From NCBI RefSeq assembly GCF_001187435.1, contig NZ_LFXA01000018.1, positions 186,001-250,000 on the forward strand: a DNA stretch of 64,000 nt. Reading direction: 5' to 3'. The position numbers and the translations under genes are program-made. This DNA comes from Streptomyces caatingaensis. GTDB lineage: Bacteria; Actinomycetota; Actinomycetes; Streptomycetales; Streptomycetaceae. Below the pieces are notes generated by a model. That model was not told the DNA's origin. It saw only the letters and a program-made list of their open reading frames with translations, and did not search any database. Of the stretch, positions 28,555 to 35,929 are shown in pieces. Within the stretch, counting starts at the first letter, position 1. Every line of letters begins with the position of its first letter.

Positions 28555-29295
28555 TCAGAGGGTGAGGCCGCCGTCGATGGTGATCGTGGCGCCGGTGATG
28601 AAGGCGGCCTCCTCCCCGGCGAGGAAGGCGATCAGGGCGGCGACCTCGCCCGGGGTGCCGTAGCGGCCGAGGGCCAGCGTGGGCAGCGGCGGGAGGTGGT
28701 CCGGGCCGACCACGTCCATCATGTCGGTCTCGACCGGGCCGGGTTCGACCAGGTTGACCGTGGTGCCCCGGGGGCCGAACTCCCGGGCCAGGCCCTTGGT
28801 CAGGCCGGACAGGGCCGACTTGGTCATCCCGTAGAGCACGCTCATCGGGCCCGGGAACCAGTGGGCGGCGATGCTGCCGACGTTGATGATCCGTCCGCCC
28901 TTCCCCAGGTGCGGGCCGGCCGCCTGGGCGCCCAGCAGGGCCGCCCGCTGGTTCACCGCGATGATCCGGTCGACGTCCTGGAGGGCGAGGTCCGCCAGCG
29001 GGCCGCCGAGGAGGATGCCCGCGTTGTTGACGAGGATGTCGAGCCGGCCGAGCTCCGCCACCGTCCGCTCCACGGCCCCGGCGGTCGCGGCCGGGTCGGC
29101 GGCGTCGGCGTGGACCGCCAGCGCGCGGCGCCCGGCCGCCTCGACGTTCCGCGCGACGGCCTGTGCCTTGCCGGCCGAGCGGGCGTAGGTCAACGCGACG
29201 TCGGCGCCGTCCCGGGCCAGCCGTTCCGCGGTGGCGGCCCCGATGCCGCGGCTTCCTCCGGTAACGAGCGCTGTTTTCCCTGTCAGGTCGGACAT
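28555..29295 (-). CDS. Short-chain dehydrogenase/reductase
   Basis: A 246-residue classical SDR. The cofactor motif TGGSRGIG is near residues 12-19, NNAG near 88-91, the catalytic Ser is in VGSIAAHW and the catalytic YxxxK is YGMTK near 154-158. The C-terminal ITIDGGLTL is the usual SDR ending. It resembles 3-oxoacyl-ACP reductases, but the substrate is unknown. The cofactor loop is compatible with NADP(H). ATG 29295 follows a G-rich ribosome site; an upstream ATG at 29319 would add 8 residues. It stands alone between a tRNA and the DUF5324 gene. Confidence 0.92.
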   Translation of the reverse strand: MSDLTGKTALVTGGSRGIGAATAERLARDGADVALTYARSAGKAQAVARNVEAAGRRALAVHADAADPAATAGAVERTVAELGRLDILVNNAGILLGGPLADLALQDVDRIIAVNQRAALLGAQAAGPHLGKGGRIINVGSIAAHWFPGPMSVLYGMTKSALSGLTKGLAREFGPRGTTVNLVEPGPVETDMMDVVGPDHLPPLPTLALGRYGTPGEVAALIAFLAGEEAAFITGATITIDGGLTL

Positions 29296-29473
29296 TCCCG
29301 CCCCCGGCGTCGGAAACAAGGTCGGGCGGGACGCTACACGGGGTTCTCGGGCGCTGTCTGCGTCCCGGACGCGATGGCCGGACCGTGACCGCCGCGGCGT
29401 GCCGGCGCCCCGGTCCGGTTGCCACCGGCCGGGGCGCGTTCCGCGTCGTCCGCCGACGCCGGTTTCCGGACGC

Positions 29474-30127
29474 TCAGGAGCGGTTCTCGTCGTCCTCCGC
29501 GCGGCCGCCGGACTGCTCCGTCTCGGCCTGCTTGGCCCGGACCTCGGGGTCGAGCGGCGTGACGTCGGAGCTGCCGTCCACCGAGGAGAGCGGGGGGCGG
29601 TCGGCGACCTCGGTGGGGGCGGGGGGCTCCACCAGCCAGTCGGGGTTGGCCTGGCGGTCCCACCACTTCCACGCGGCGACGGCCCCGCCGGCCAGCAGGC
29701 CGATCACCGCCAGCCGCTTGGCCAGCCGGCCCGCCCGGCAGCGGGCGGACCGCCTGCGGGCGAGCTTCTCGACCTCCTGTGCCGGCACCTGGCCGCGCAG
29801 CACCGTCAGGGCCGCGGTCCCCCGGGAGAGCGCCTCGTCGCGCACCGGCTCCGCGGCGGCCCGGGCGCGGGCCGCCGCCTGCCCGACCTTGGGCGGCAGG
29901 ACCTCGCGGGCGTGCTCGATGCGGGGGTGCACGCGGGCGTCGTACTGGGAGCGGGCCTGCTGCGCGGCCTCGGCCACCTTGGGAGCAAGCCGGACGCGGG
30001 CTTCGTGCGCGTAGTGCACGGCGGCGTCCTTGGCCGTGCCGGCGTAGGGCGCCACCACTTCCGCCGCGTGGCGCACGCTGTCCTTGGCGGTGCCGGTCGC
30101 GGCGCGCACGCTGTCCTTGCGGGTCAC
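29474..30127 (-). CDS. DUF5324 protein
   Basis: A 217-residue protein of the Streptomyces DUF5324 family. The N-terminal 120 residues are Ala/Lys/Glu-rich with repeated SVRxA, KDAAV and KVAEAAQQAR patterns predicted to form amphipathic or coiled helices, somewhat like LEA or apolipoprotein repeats. One membrane span follows (about 137-155, VIGLLAGGAVAAWKWW), then a polar acidic tail. The function is unknown. The GTG start has GAGGAGG at good distance. It is divergent from the cyclophilin gene. Confidence 0.82.
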   Translation of the reverse strand: MTRKDSVRAATGTAKDSVRHAAEVVAPYAGTAKDAAVHYAHEARVRLAPKVAEAAQQARSQYDARVHPRIEHAREVLPPKVGQAAARARAAAEPVRDEALSRGTAALTVLRGQVPAQEVEKLARRRSARCRAGRLAKRLAVIGLLAGGAVAAWKWWDRQANPDWLVEPPAPTEVADRPPLSSVDGSSDVTPLDPEVRAKQAETEQSGGRAEDDENRS

Positions 30128-30354
30128 GAGAACCTCCTCCTCGGTGGCGTAATGGTCTTCCGCCTTTCCACCCAGGGGAAAATCATGCCTGCCCAGGGGT
30201 GGTCCGGCATGTGCGAGCGGGCATCCGGGTCACGGGGCCCGGCCTCGACAATGCCACCTTTCGGCGCCGCGCGCGGGGCTTTGGGCATTACTCGTGCGGC
30301 CGCCGTCCGTGCGAGGATCGGGTGCTGTCAGCGCAGCCCTAGGGAAGGTAGACC

Positions 30355-30876
30355 GTGGCCGAGCAGCTCTACGCCACCCTCAAGACCAGCCAGGGGGACA
30401 TCGAGGTCCGGCTCCTGCCGCACCACGCCCCGAAGACGGTCAAGAACTTCGTCGAACTCGCGAGGGGCGAGCGCGAGTGGGTCAACCCCGGGACGGGCGA
30501 GCGGACCACGGACAAGCTGTACGACGGCACGGTGTTCCACCGCGTCATCGAGGGGTTCATGATCCAGGGCGGTGACCCGCTGGGCAACGGCACGGGCGGC
30601 CCGGGCTACCAGTTCAAGGACGAGTTCCACCCGGACCTGGCCTTCACCAAGCCCTATCTGCTGGCCATGGCCAACGCCGGGCCGGGCACCAACGGTTCGC
30701 AGTTCTTCATCACCGTCGCCCCGACCACCTGGCTGACGGGCAAGCACACCATCTTCGGCGAGGTCACGACCGAGGCGGGCAGGAAGGTCGTGGACGCCAT
30801 CGCGAGCACCCCGACCCGCAACGACCGCCCGGTCGAGGACGTCGTCATCGAGACCGTCGTGATCGAGACCCGATAG
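30355..30876 (+). CDS. Peptidyl-prolyl cis-trans isomerase, cyclophilin type
   Basis: A 173-residue cytoplasmic cyclophilin that speeds proline isomerisation during folding. Characteristic motifs are FHRVIEGFMIQGGD near residues 62-75 and GTNGSQFFIT near 111-120, which includes the conserved Gln of the active site. There is no signal peptide. The GTG start follows GGGAAGG. The same gene lies next to rhomboid and crgA in many actinobacteria (PpiA of M. tuberculosis). Confidence 0.95.
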   Translation: MAEQLYATLKTSQGDIEVRLLPHHAPKTVKNFVELARGEREWVNPGTGERTTDKLYDGTVFHRVIEGFMIQGGDPLGNGTGGPGYQFKDEFHPDLAFTKPYLLAMANAGPGTNGSQFFITVAPTTWLTGKHTIFGEVTTEAGRKVVDAIASTPTRNDRPVEDVVIETVVIETR

Positions 30877-30981
30877 GGGAACGGCGGGCGTGCCGGGAAC
30901 CCCGTGCGGCGCCCGTCCGTATGACGGGCGGGCGTCGCGGGCGGACCGCGGCGCCCGGTCCGTCCAGGGCGAGGGGAGAGC

Positions 30982-31848
30982 ATGAACGACCAGGCCGTCT
31001 GCTGTTACCGGCACCCGGACCGCGAGACGGGGATCCGCTGCACCCGCTGCGAGCGGCCCATCTGCCCCGACTGCATGGTCAACGCCTCGGTCGGCTTCCA
31101 CTGCCCCGAGTGCGCCGGCGGCGGCCCGTCGTCCGGCCGGGCCGAGGGGGCCGGGCGGCGGGACACCGCGCCGCGCACGGTCGCGGGCGGCGCCGCGCAC
31201 CCCACGGACCCCTTCCTGGTGACCAAGGTCCTGCTGGGGATCAACGTCGCGATATGGATCGCGGTGATGGCCACCGACAAGGAGCTCGTCGACACCCTGT
31301 GCATGCTGGGGCGTTCGCCGTTCCACGACGGCGAGGGCGTCGCCGACGGCCAGTGGTACCGGCTGCTGACCTCGCTGTTCCTCCACGAGTCGCCGGTGCA
31401 CCTGGCGTTCAACATGCTCTCGCTGTGGTGGCTGGGACCGCCGCTGGAGGCGGCCTTCGGCCGGGCCCGCTATCTGGCGCTCTACCTGCTGTCCGGGCTC
31501 GGCGGCAGCGCGCTGAGCTATCTGCTGGTCTCGCCGTACGCCGGGTCGCTGGGCGCCTCCGGCGCGATCTTCGGGCTGCTGGGGGCCACCGCCGTGCTGA
31601 TGCGGCGGCTGAAGTACGACATGCGCCCGGTGATCGCGCTCCTCGTGCTCAACCTGATCTTCACCTTCACCTGGTCCGACATCGCCAAGGAGGCGCACAT
31701 CGGCGGCCTGGTGGTCGGATCGCTGGTGGCGTTCGGGATGGTGCACGCCCCGCGCGGGAAGCGCGCGCTGGTGCAGGGGCTCACCTGCGGCGCCGCGCTG
31801 CTGGCGATCGTGGTGACGGTGATCGTCCGGACGTCCCAGCTCGGCTGA
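30982..31848 (+). CDS. Rhomboid intramembrane protease with zinc-finger N-terminus
   Basis: A 288-residue rhomboid. The N-terminal 45 residues have a B-box-like set of Cys/His pairs (C7, C8, H11, C20, C23, C28, C31, H40, C41, C44). The rhomboid core follows with about six membrane spans, the catalytic serine in GASGAIFG (S near 193) and the histidine in HIGGLVVG (near 239). It should cut membrane proteins within the bilayer; the substrate is not known. The ATG has GAGGGGAG upstream. The Cys-rich head is common in actinobacterial rhomboids. Confidence 0.93.
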   Translation: MNDQAVCCYRHPDRETGIRCTRCERPICPDCMVNASVGFHCPECAGGGPSSGRAEGAGRRDTAPRTVAGGAAHPTDPFLVTKVLLGINVAIWIAVMATDKELVDTLCMLGRSPFHDGEGVADGQWYRLLTSLFLHESPVHLAFNMLSLWWLGPPLEAAFGRARYLALYLLSGLGGSALSYLLVSPYAGSLGASGAIFGLLGATAVLMRRLKYDMRPVIALLVLNLIFTFTWSDIAKEAHIGGLVVGSLVAFGMVHAPRGKRALVQGLTCGAALLAIVVTVIVRTSQLG

Positions 31849-31892
31849 GGGACGGCCGCCCGGTCCGCTCACCCACACCGGTGGGCGGACAG

Positions 31893-32102
31893 TTGTCCAC
31901 AGCGGCGCCGGGATCATGTGTGCGACCCCGCGCCCATCCGGACGCTCGCCCAGCACACCCGCTCTGACCAGCGCAAACAAAGGGGAGCGCCGGTGTGACG
32001 GAGAGTTCCCGCGGTGCGCGGCCAGTCACACCGGCGTCAACGCCGAGGAAGTTATCCACAGATCTTCTGAGTTTTCCCCACTGTGGACGAGGGTGTGGAT
32101 AA
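31893..32102. other. DnaA-box cluster outside oriC
   Basis: The 278-base gap between the convergent rhomboid and crgA genes holds TTGTCCACA (31893-31901), TTATCCACA (32052-32060), TGTGGACGA (32082-32090) and TGTGGATAA (32094-32102). Three are perfect boxes. The cluster lies about 16 kb from oriC. Titration clusters of DnaA boxes are known in S. coelicolor; the same role is likely but not shown here. Confidence 0.8.
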
Positions 32103-32126
32103 CCCGGGGGACGAGGGCCCGGCCGG

Positions 32127-32384
32127 CTACTTCCACTGCGTGGAGACGACGAACCCCGCGGCGATGAAGCCGAAGCCGACGACGATGTTCCAGTTGTGCA
32201 GCGACTCGATGGGCATGTCGCTGCCCGTCACATAGAAGATCACGATCCAGGCCAGCCCGATGAGGAACAGCGCCAGCATCAGCGGGGCCACCCAGCGCCG
32301 CCCGGTGTTCAGCCTGATGCTCTGCTGCTTCGCCGTCGGCGGCGGCGTGAAGTCGTCTTTCTTGCGGATCCGTGACTTCGGCAC
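32127..32384 (-). CDS. crgA: Cell division protein CrgA
   Basis: An 85-residue protein with a basic cytoplasmic N-terminus (PKSRIRKKDDF) and two membrane spans (about 31-52 and 65-81), the form of CrgA. In Streptomyces CrgA coordinates septation in aerial hyphae and limits FtsZ ring formation; in mycobacteria it binds FtsZ and wall-synthesis proteins. The GTG start has AGGAGA upstream. It is divergent from the DUF881 gene, as in other actinobacteria. Confidence 0.94.
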   Translation of the reverse strand: MPKSRIRKKDDFTPPPTAKQQSIRLNTGRRWVAPLMLALFLIGLAWIVIFYVTGSDMPIESLHNWNIVVGFGFIAAGFVVSTQWK

Positions 32385-32520
32385 GAGGGACTCTCCTGTC
32401 GATGCGCTGCGTAACCGCGCTGGGGAACAAGGGCTGGTCGGCCGCGCCGGGGAGCGCTTCCTTCCCCGCGGGCGTCCGTTAGCGTAGTGCTTCCGCGGCG
32501 TCGGAGAGGACAAGGGTACG

Positions 32521-33300
32521 TTGAGCAATTCCGCCGACTCCACCAGCGGCGCAGGCCCCGCCCGCCGTCCCCGGCGCCTGCGCCCGGCCCGGCTGCTGAC
32601 GGCCGCCGTCTTCGCCCTCGCCGGCCTCATCTTCTGGACGAGCTTCAACACGGCCAAGGGCACCAACATCCGCACCGACGCCTCGATGCTCCGCCTCTCC
32701 GACCTCATCCGGGAGCGCAGCAAGGGCAACGGCGACCTGGAGCGCGGCACCGCCGCCCTGCGCTCCCGCGTCGACGCCCTGGCCGGGCGGGACGGCGGGA
32801 GCGACACCGCCGAGGCCCGGAAGCTGGCCGCGCTGGGCGACGCCGCCGGCACGCGGCCGCTCGACGGCACGGGCCTGACCGTGACCCTCACCGACGCCCC
32901 GCCCAACGCCACCGCCAAGATCCCCGGCGTCCCCCCGCCCCAGCCCAACGACCTCGTCATCCACCAGCAGGACCTCCAGGCCGTGGTCAACGCCCTGTGG
33001 CGGGGCGGCGCCCGGGGCATCGAGGTGATGGACCAGCGGCTGATCTCCACCAGCGCCGTCCGCTGCGTGGGCAACACCCTCATCCTCCAGGGCCGCGTCT
33101 ACTCGCCCCCGTACAAGGTGACCGCCGTCGGCGACCGCGGCGCCCTGCGCAAGGCCCTCGACACCGCGCCCGCCATCCGGAACTACCTCCAGTACGTCCA
33201 GGCGTACGGCCTGGGATGGAAGGTCGAGGACCGCGGCTCGGTCACGCTCCCCGGCTACACGGGCGCGGTCGACCTGCACTACGCGCGCCCCATGGCCTGA
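32521..33300 (+). CDS. DUF881 membrane-anchored protein
   Basis: A 259-residue protein with one N-terminal membrane span (about 23-42) and a soluble DUF881 domain outside (about 55-255) containing NDLVIHQQDLQAVVNALW and GNTLILQGRVYSPPY. DUF881 proteins resemble YlxW/YlxX and are encoded among division genes, including near crgA in M. tuberculosis (Rv0012). The start is a TTG, less common but in frame with a ribosome-site-like GGAGAGG. The biochemical role is unknown. Confidence 0.88.
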   Translation: MSNSADSTSGAGPARRPRRLRPARLLTAAVFALAGLIFWTSFNTAKGTNIRTDASMLRLSDLIRERSKGNGDLERGTAALRSRVDALAGRDGGSDTAEARKLAALGDAAGTRPLDGTGLTVTLTDAPPNATAKIPGVPPPQPNDLVIHQQDLQAVVNALWRGGARGIEVMDQRLISTSAVRCVGNTLILQGRVYSPPYKVTAVGDRGALRKALDTAPAIRNYLQYVQAYGLGWKVEDRGSVTLPGYTGAVDLHYARPMA

Positions 33301-33374
33301 CCGGCCCCCGGAGGCGGCGCGGGCCCCTTACTCTGGTGCCGCAAGGACCATCCCCGTCGGCAAGTAGGGACAGC

Positions 33375-33563
33375 ATGTACGTCTGGATCTGGCGTCATCT
33401 GCCGGGCAACGCATGGGTGAAGTCGCTGATCTCGCTGGCCCTCGTGCTGGGCGTCGTCTACGTGCTCTTCCAGTACGTCTTTCCCTGGGCCGAACCGCTG
33501 CTGCCGTTCAACGACGTGACCGTGGACGACAGCCTGCCGACGCCGGCAACGGAATGGCGGTGA
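33375..33563 (+). CDS. Small membrane protein of the division cluster
   Basis: A 62-residue protein with one strong membrane span (about 15-37: VKSLISLALVLGVVYVLFQY) and a short acidic extracytoplasmic tail. The ATG follows AGGGA. It sits between DUF881 and the amidotransferase gene, nearly touching the latter. Such proteins are conserved here in Streptomyces but have no known function. Confidence 0.8.
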   Translation: MYVWIWRHLPGNAWVKSLISLALVLGVVYVLFQYVFPWAEPLLPFNDVTVDDSLPTPATEWR

Positions 33564-33567
33564 CGCG

Positions 33568-34221
33568 GTGAGCGCGCGCATCCTCGTCGTGGACAACTAC
33601 GACAGCTTCGTCTTCAACCTCGTCCAGTACCTCTACCAGCTGGGCGCCGAGTGCGAGGTGCGCCGCAACGACGAGGTCGAACCGGCGCACGCCCAGGACG
33701 GTTTCGACGGCGTGCTGCTCTCGCCCGGCCCCGGCACCCCCGAGGAGGCCGGGGTCTGCGTCGAGATGGTGAAGCACTGCGCGGCCACCGGCGTCCCGGT
33801 GTTCGGCGTCTGCCTGGGCATGCAGTCGATGGCGGTCGCCTACGGCGGCGTCGTCGGCCGGGCCCCCGAACTGCTGCACGGCAAGACCTCGCTCGTGGCG
33901 CACGAGGGCGGCGGCGTCTTCCACGGCCTGCCCTCGCCGTTCACCGCCACCCGCTACCACTCGCTCGCCGTCGAGCCCGAAGGCTGGCCGGACGAGCTGG
34001 AGATGACCGCCTGGACCAACCGCCCGGACGGCCGCGGCCGCATCGCCATGGGCCTGCGCCACCGCGATCTGCCGGTCGAGGGCGTGCAGTTCCACCCCGA
34101 GTCGGTGCTCACCGAGTGGGGCCACCGGATGCTCGCCAACTGGCTGGTCTCCTGCGGCGACACCGGGGCGGTGGAACGGTCGGCCGGGCTCGCCCCGGTG
34201 GTGGGCAAGGCCGGGGAGTGA
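33568..34221 (+). CDS. Anthranilate/aminodeoxychorismate synthase glutaminase subunit
   Basis: A 217-residue class I glutamine amidotransferase that supplies ammonia to a chorismate enzyme. The oxyanion motif SPGPGTP, nucleophile FGVCLGMQ and catalytic His-Glu pair FHPESV are all present. Whether the partner is TrpE or PabB cannot be told, as no synthase subunit is in the window; M. tuberculosis has the same stand-alone gene (TrpG, Rv0013) in the same place. The stop overlaps the start of the sortase gene by four bases. Confidence 0.92.
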   Translation: MSARILVVDNYDSFVFNLVQYLYQLGAECEVRRNDEVEPAHAQDGFDGVLLSPGPGTPEEAGVCVEMVKHCAATGVPVFGVCLGMQSMAVAYGGVVGRAPELLHGKTSLVAHEGGGVFHGLPSPFTATRYHSLAVEPEGWPDELEMTAWTNRPDGRGRIAMGLRHRDLPVEGVQFHPESVLTEWGHRMLANWLVSCGDTGAVERSAGLAPVVGKAGE

Positions 34222-35132
34222 ACGGGCTGCGCCCCGAGGGGGATCCCCGGACGACGGCGCAGCAACCCCGGGCGTACGAGCCGTACCGGCCGTACCAGGA
34301 GACCCACCCCCGCGTCGTCCACCAGCCGCTGCCCCCCGAGGAGCCGGCCGCGCGGCCGCTCCCGCCCGAACGGCCCGTCGTGCCCGCCCCGGCGCGGGGC
34401 GCCACCGGCGGCCGGGCGGCCCGGCGGAAGGCCGCCCGCCGGGCGGCGCGCGCCGGAGTGGGGGTGGCCGTCAGCCGGCTGCTGGGCGAGGTGTTCATCA
34501 CCATCGGCGTGCTGATGCTGCTCTTCGTCGCCTACCAGCTGTGGTGGACCAATGTCATCGCCCAGCGGCAGGCGGGCGGGGCGGCGAGGAGCCTGCGGCA
34601 CAGCTGGGAGGAGAACCGCGGCGCGGACCGGGACGCCGGCGCCTTCTCGCCGGGCGAGGGCTTCGCGATCCTCTACATCCCCGCGCTCGACGTGCGCACG
34701 CCCATCGCCGAGGGCACGGGCAAGCACCAGGTCCTCGACCGGGGCATGGTCGGGCACTACGGCAGCGGCCCGCTCAAGTCCGCGATGCCCTGGGACAAGC
34801 GGGGCAACTTCGCGCTCGCGGGCCACCGCAACACCCATGGCGAACCGTTCCGCTACGTCAACCGGCTGCGCCCCGGTGACAAGATCGTGGTGGAGACGCG
34901 GAGCACCTTCTACACCTATGAGATGACGAGCCGTCTTGACCAGACGTCACCCGCGAACGTCGACGTCATCCGCCCCGTGCCGCGCGGTTCGGGCTTCACC
35001 CGGCCCGGCCGCTACATCACGCTGACCACCTGCACCCCCGAGTTCACCAGTACGTACCGGATGATCGTGTGGGGCAAGATGGTGGACGAGCGCCCGCGCG
35101 GCGAGGGGAAGCCCGACGCGCTCGTCGAGTGA
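34218..35132 (+). CDS. srtE1: Class E sortase, first copy
   Basis: A 304-residue class E sortase, a membrane transpeptidase that joins surface proteins (LAxTG motif) to peptidoglycan; in Streptomyces the substrates include long chaplins. An N-terminal Pro-rich cytoplasmic part of about 80 residues precedes one membrane span (about 93-115). The catalytic His is H203 (GHRNTHG) and the cysteine is C272 in TLTTCTPE, with the Arg in TSTYR. The GTG overlaps the amidotransferase stop. A second sortase follows after 43 bases. Confidence 0.93.
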   Translation: MNGLRPEGDPRTTAQQPRAYEPYRPYQETHPRVVHQPLPPEEPAARPLPPERPVVPAPARGATGGRAARRKAARRAARAGVGVAVSRLLGEVFITIGVLMLLFVAYQLWWTNVIAQRQAGGAARSLRHSWEENRGADRDAGAFSPGEGFAILYIPALDVRTPIAEGTGKHQVLDRGMVGHYGSGPLKSAMPWDKRGNFALAGHRNTHGEPFRYVNRLRPGDKIVVETRSTFYTYEMTSRLDQTSPANVDVIRPVPRGSGFTRPGRYITLTTCTPEFTSTYRMIVWGKMVDERPRGEGKPDALVE

Positions 35133-35175
35133 CGGACCGGATGGGCGACGACGGCGGAACGGGGTACGGGCGGCT

Positions 35176-35907
35176 GTGACAGTGACCGACGAGCAGACCG
35201 AGAGCGCGTCACGGCCGGCGGGCCGGGTCCGGGGGCGGATAGCCACCGCCGTCGGCGTGGTGGGCGAACTGCTGATCACGGCCGGTGTGCTGCTGGCCCT
35301 GTTCGTCGTCTACTCGCTGTGGTGGACCAACGTGATGGCCGACCGCGAGGCCCGGAAACAGGCGGACCACGTCCGCGAGAGCTGGGCCAGGGGCCCGTCG
35401 GGCCCCGGCGCGCTGGACACCAAGGACGGCATCGGTTTCCTGCACGTCCCCGCGATGCTCGGCGGCGGCGAGGTGCTGGTGAAGCCCGGCACCGGCGGGG
35501 ACGTCCTCAACGAGGGCGTCGCGGGCTACTACCGCAGGCCCGTGAAGTCCGCGATGCCCTGGGACAAGCAGGGCAACGTCACCCTGGCCGCCCACCGGGA
35601 CGGCCACGGCGCCAGGTTCCACAACATCCACAAGATCAAGGACGGGGACGCGGTCGTCTTCGAGACGCGCGACACCTGGTACGTCTACAAGGTCTTCAAG
35701 GAGCTGCGGCAGACCTCGCGGTTCAACGTGAAGGTGCTCGACCCCGTCCCGCGGGAGTCCGGGAAGACGAAGCCCGGCCGCTATCTGACGCTGACGACCT
35801 GCACGCCCGTCTACACCTCGGACTACCGCTTCGTCGTCTGGGCCGAGCTGGTGCGCACTGAGAAGGTGGACGCGCGGCGGACGCCGCCGAAGGAGCTGCG
35901 GGACTGA
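35176..35907 (+). CDS. srtE2: Class E sortase, second copy
   Basis: A 243-residue paralogue of the preceding sortase, with a much shorter cytoplasmic N-terminus, a membrane span near residues 29-52, catalytic His H140 (AHRDGHG) and cysteine C209 in TLTTCTPV, then the Arg in TSDYR. Both copies share PLKSAMPWDK/PVKSAMPWDK-like active-site surroundings. Two E-type sortases with overlapping substrates are known in S. coelicolor. GTG 35176 or GTG 35182 could start it. The gene converges on pknB. Confidence 0.92.
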   Translation: MTVTDEQTESASRPAGRVRGRIATAVGVVGELLITAGVLLALFVVYSLWWTNVMADREARKQADHVRESWARGPSGPGALDTKDGIGFLHVPAMLGGGEVLVKPGTGGDVLNEGVAGYYRRPVKSAMPWDKQGNVTLAAHRDGHGARFHNIHKIKDGDAVVFETRDTWYVYKVFKELRQTSRFNVKVLDPVPRESGKTKPGRYLTLTTCTPVYTSDYRFVVWAELVRTEKVDARRTPPKELRD

Positions 35908-35929
35908 GCCCGCGGCTCCCCCGGGCGCC

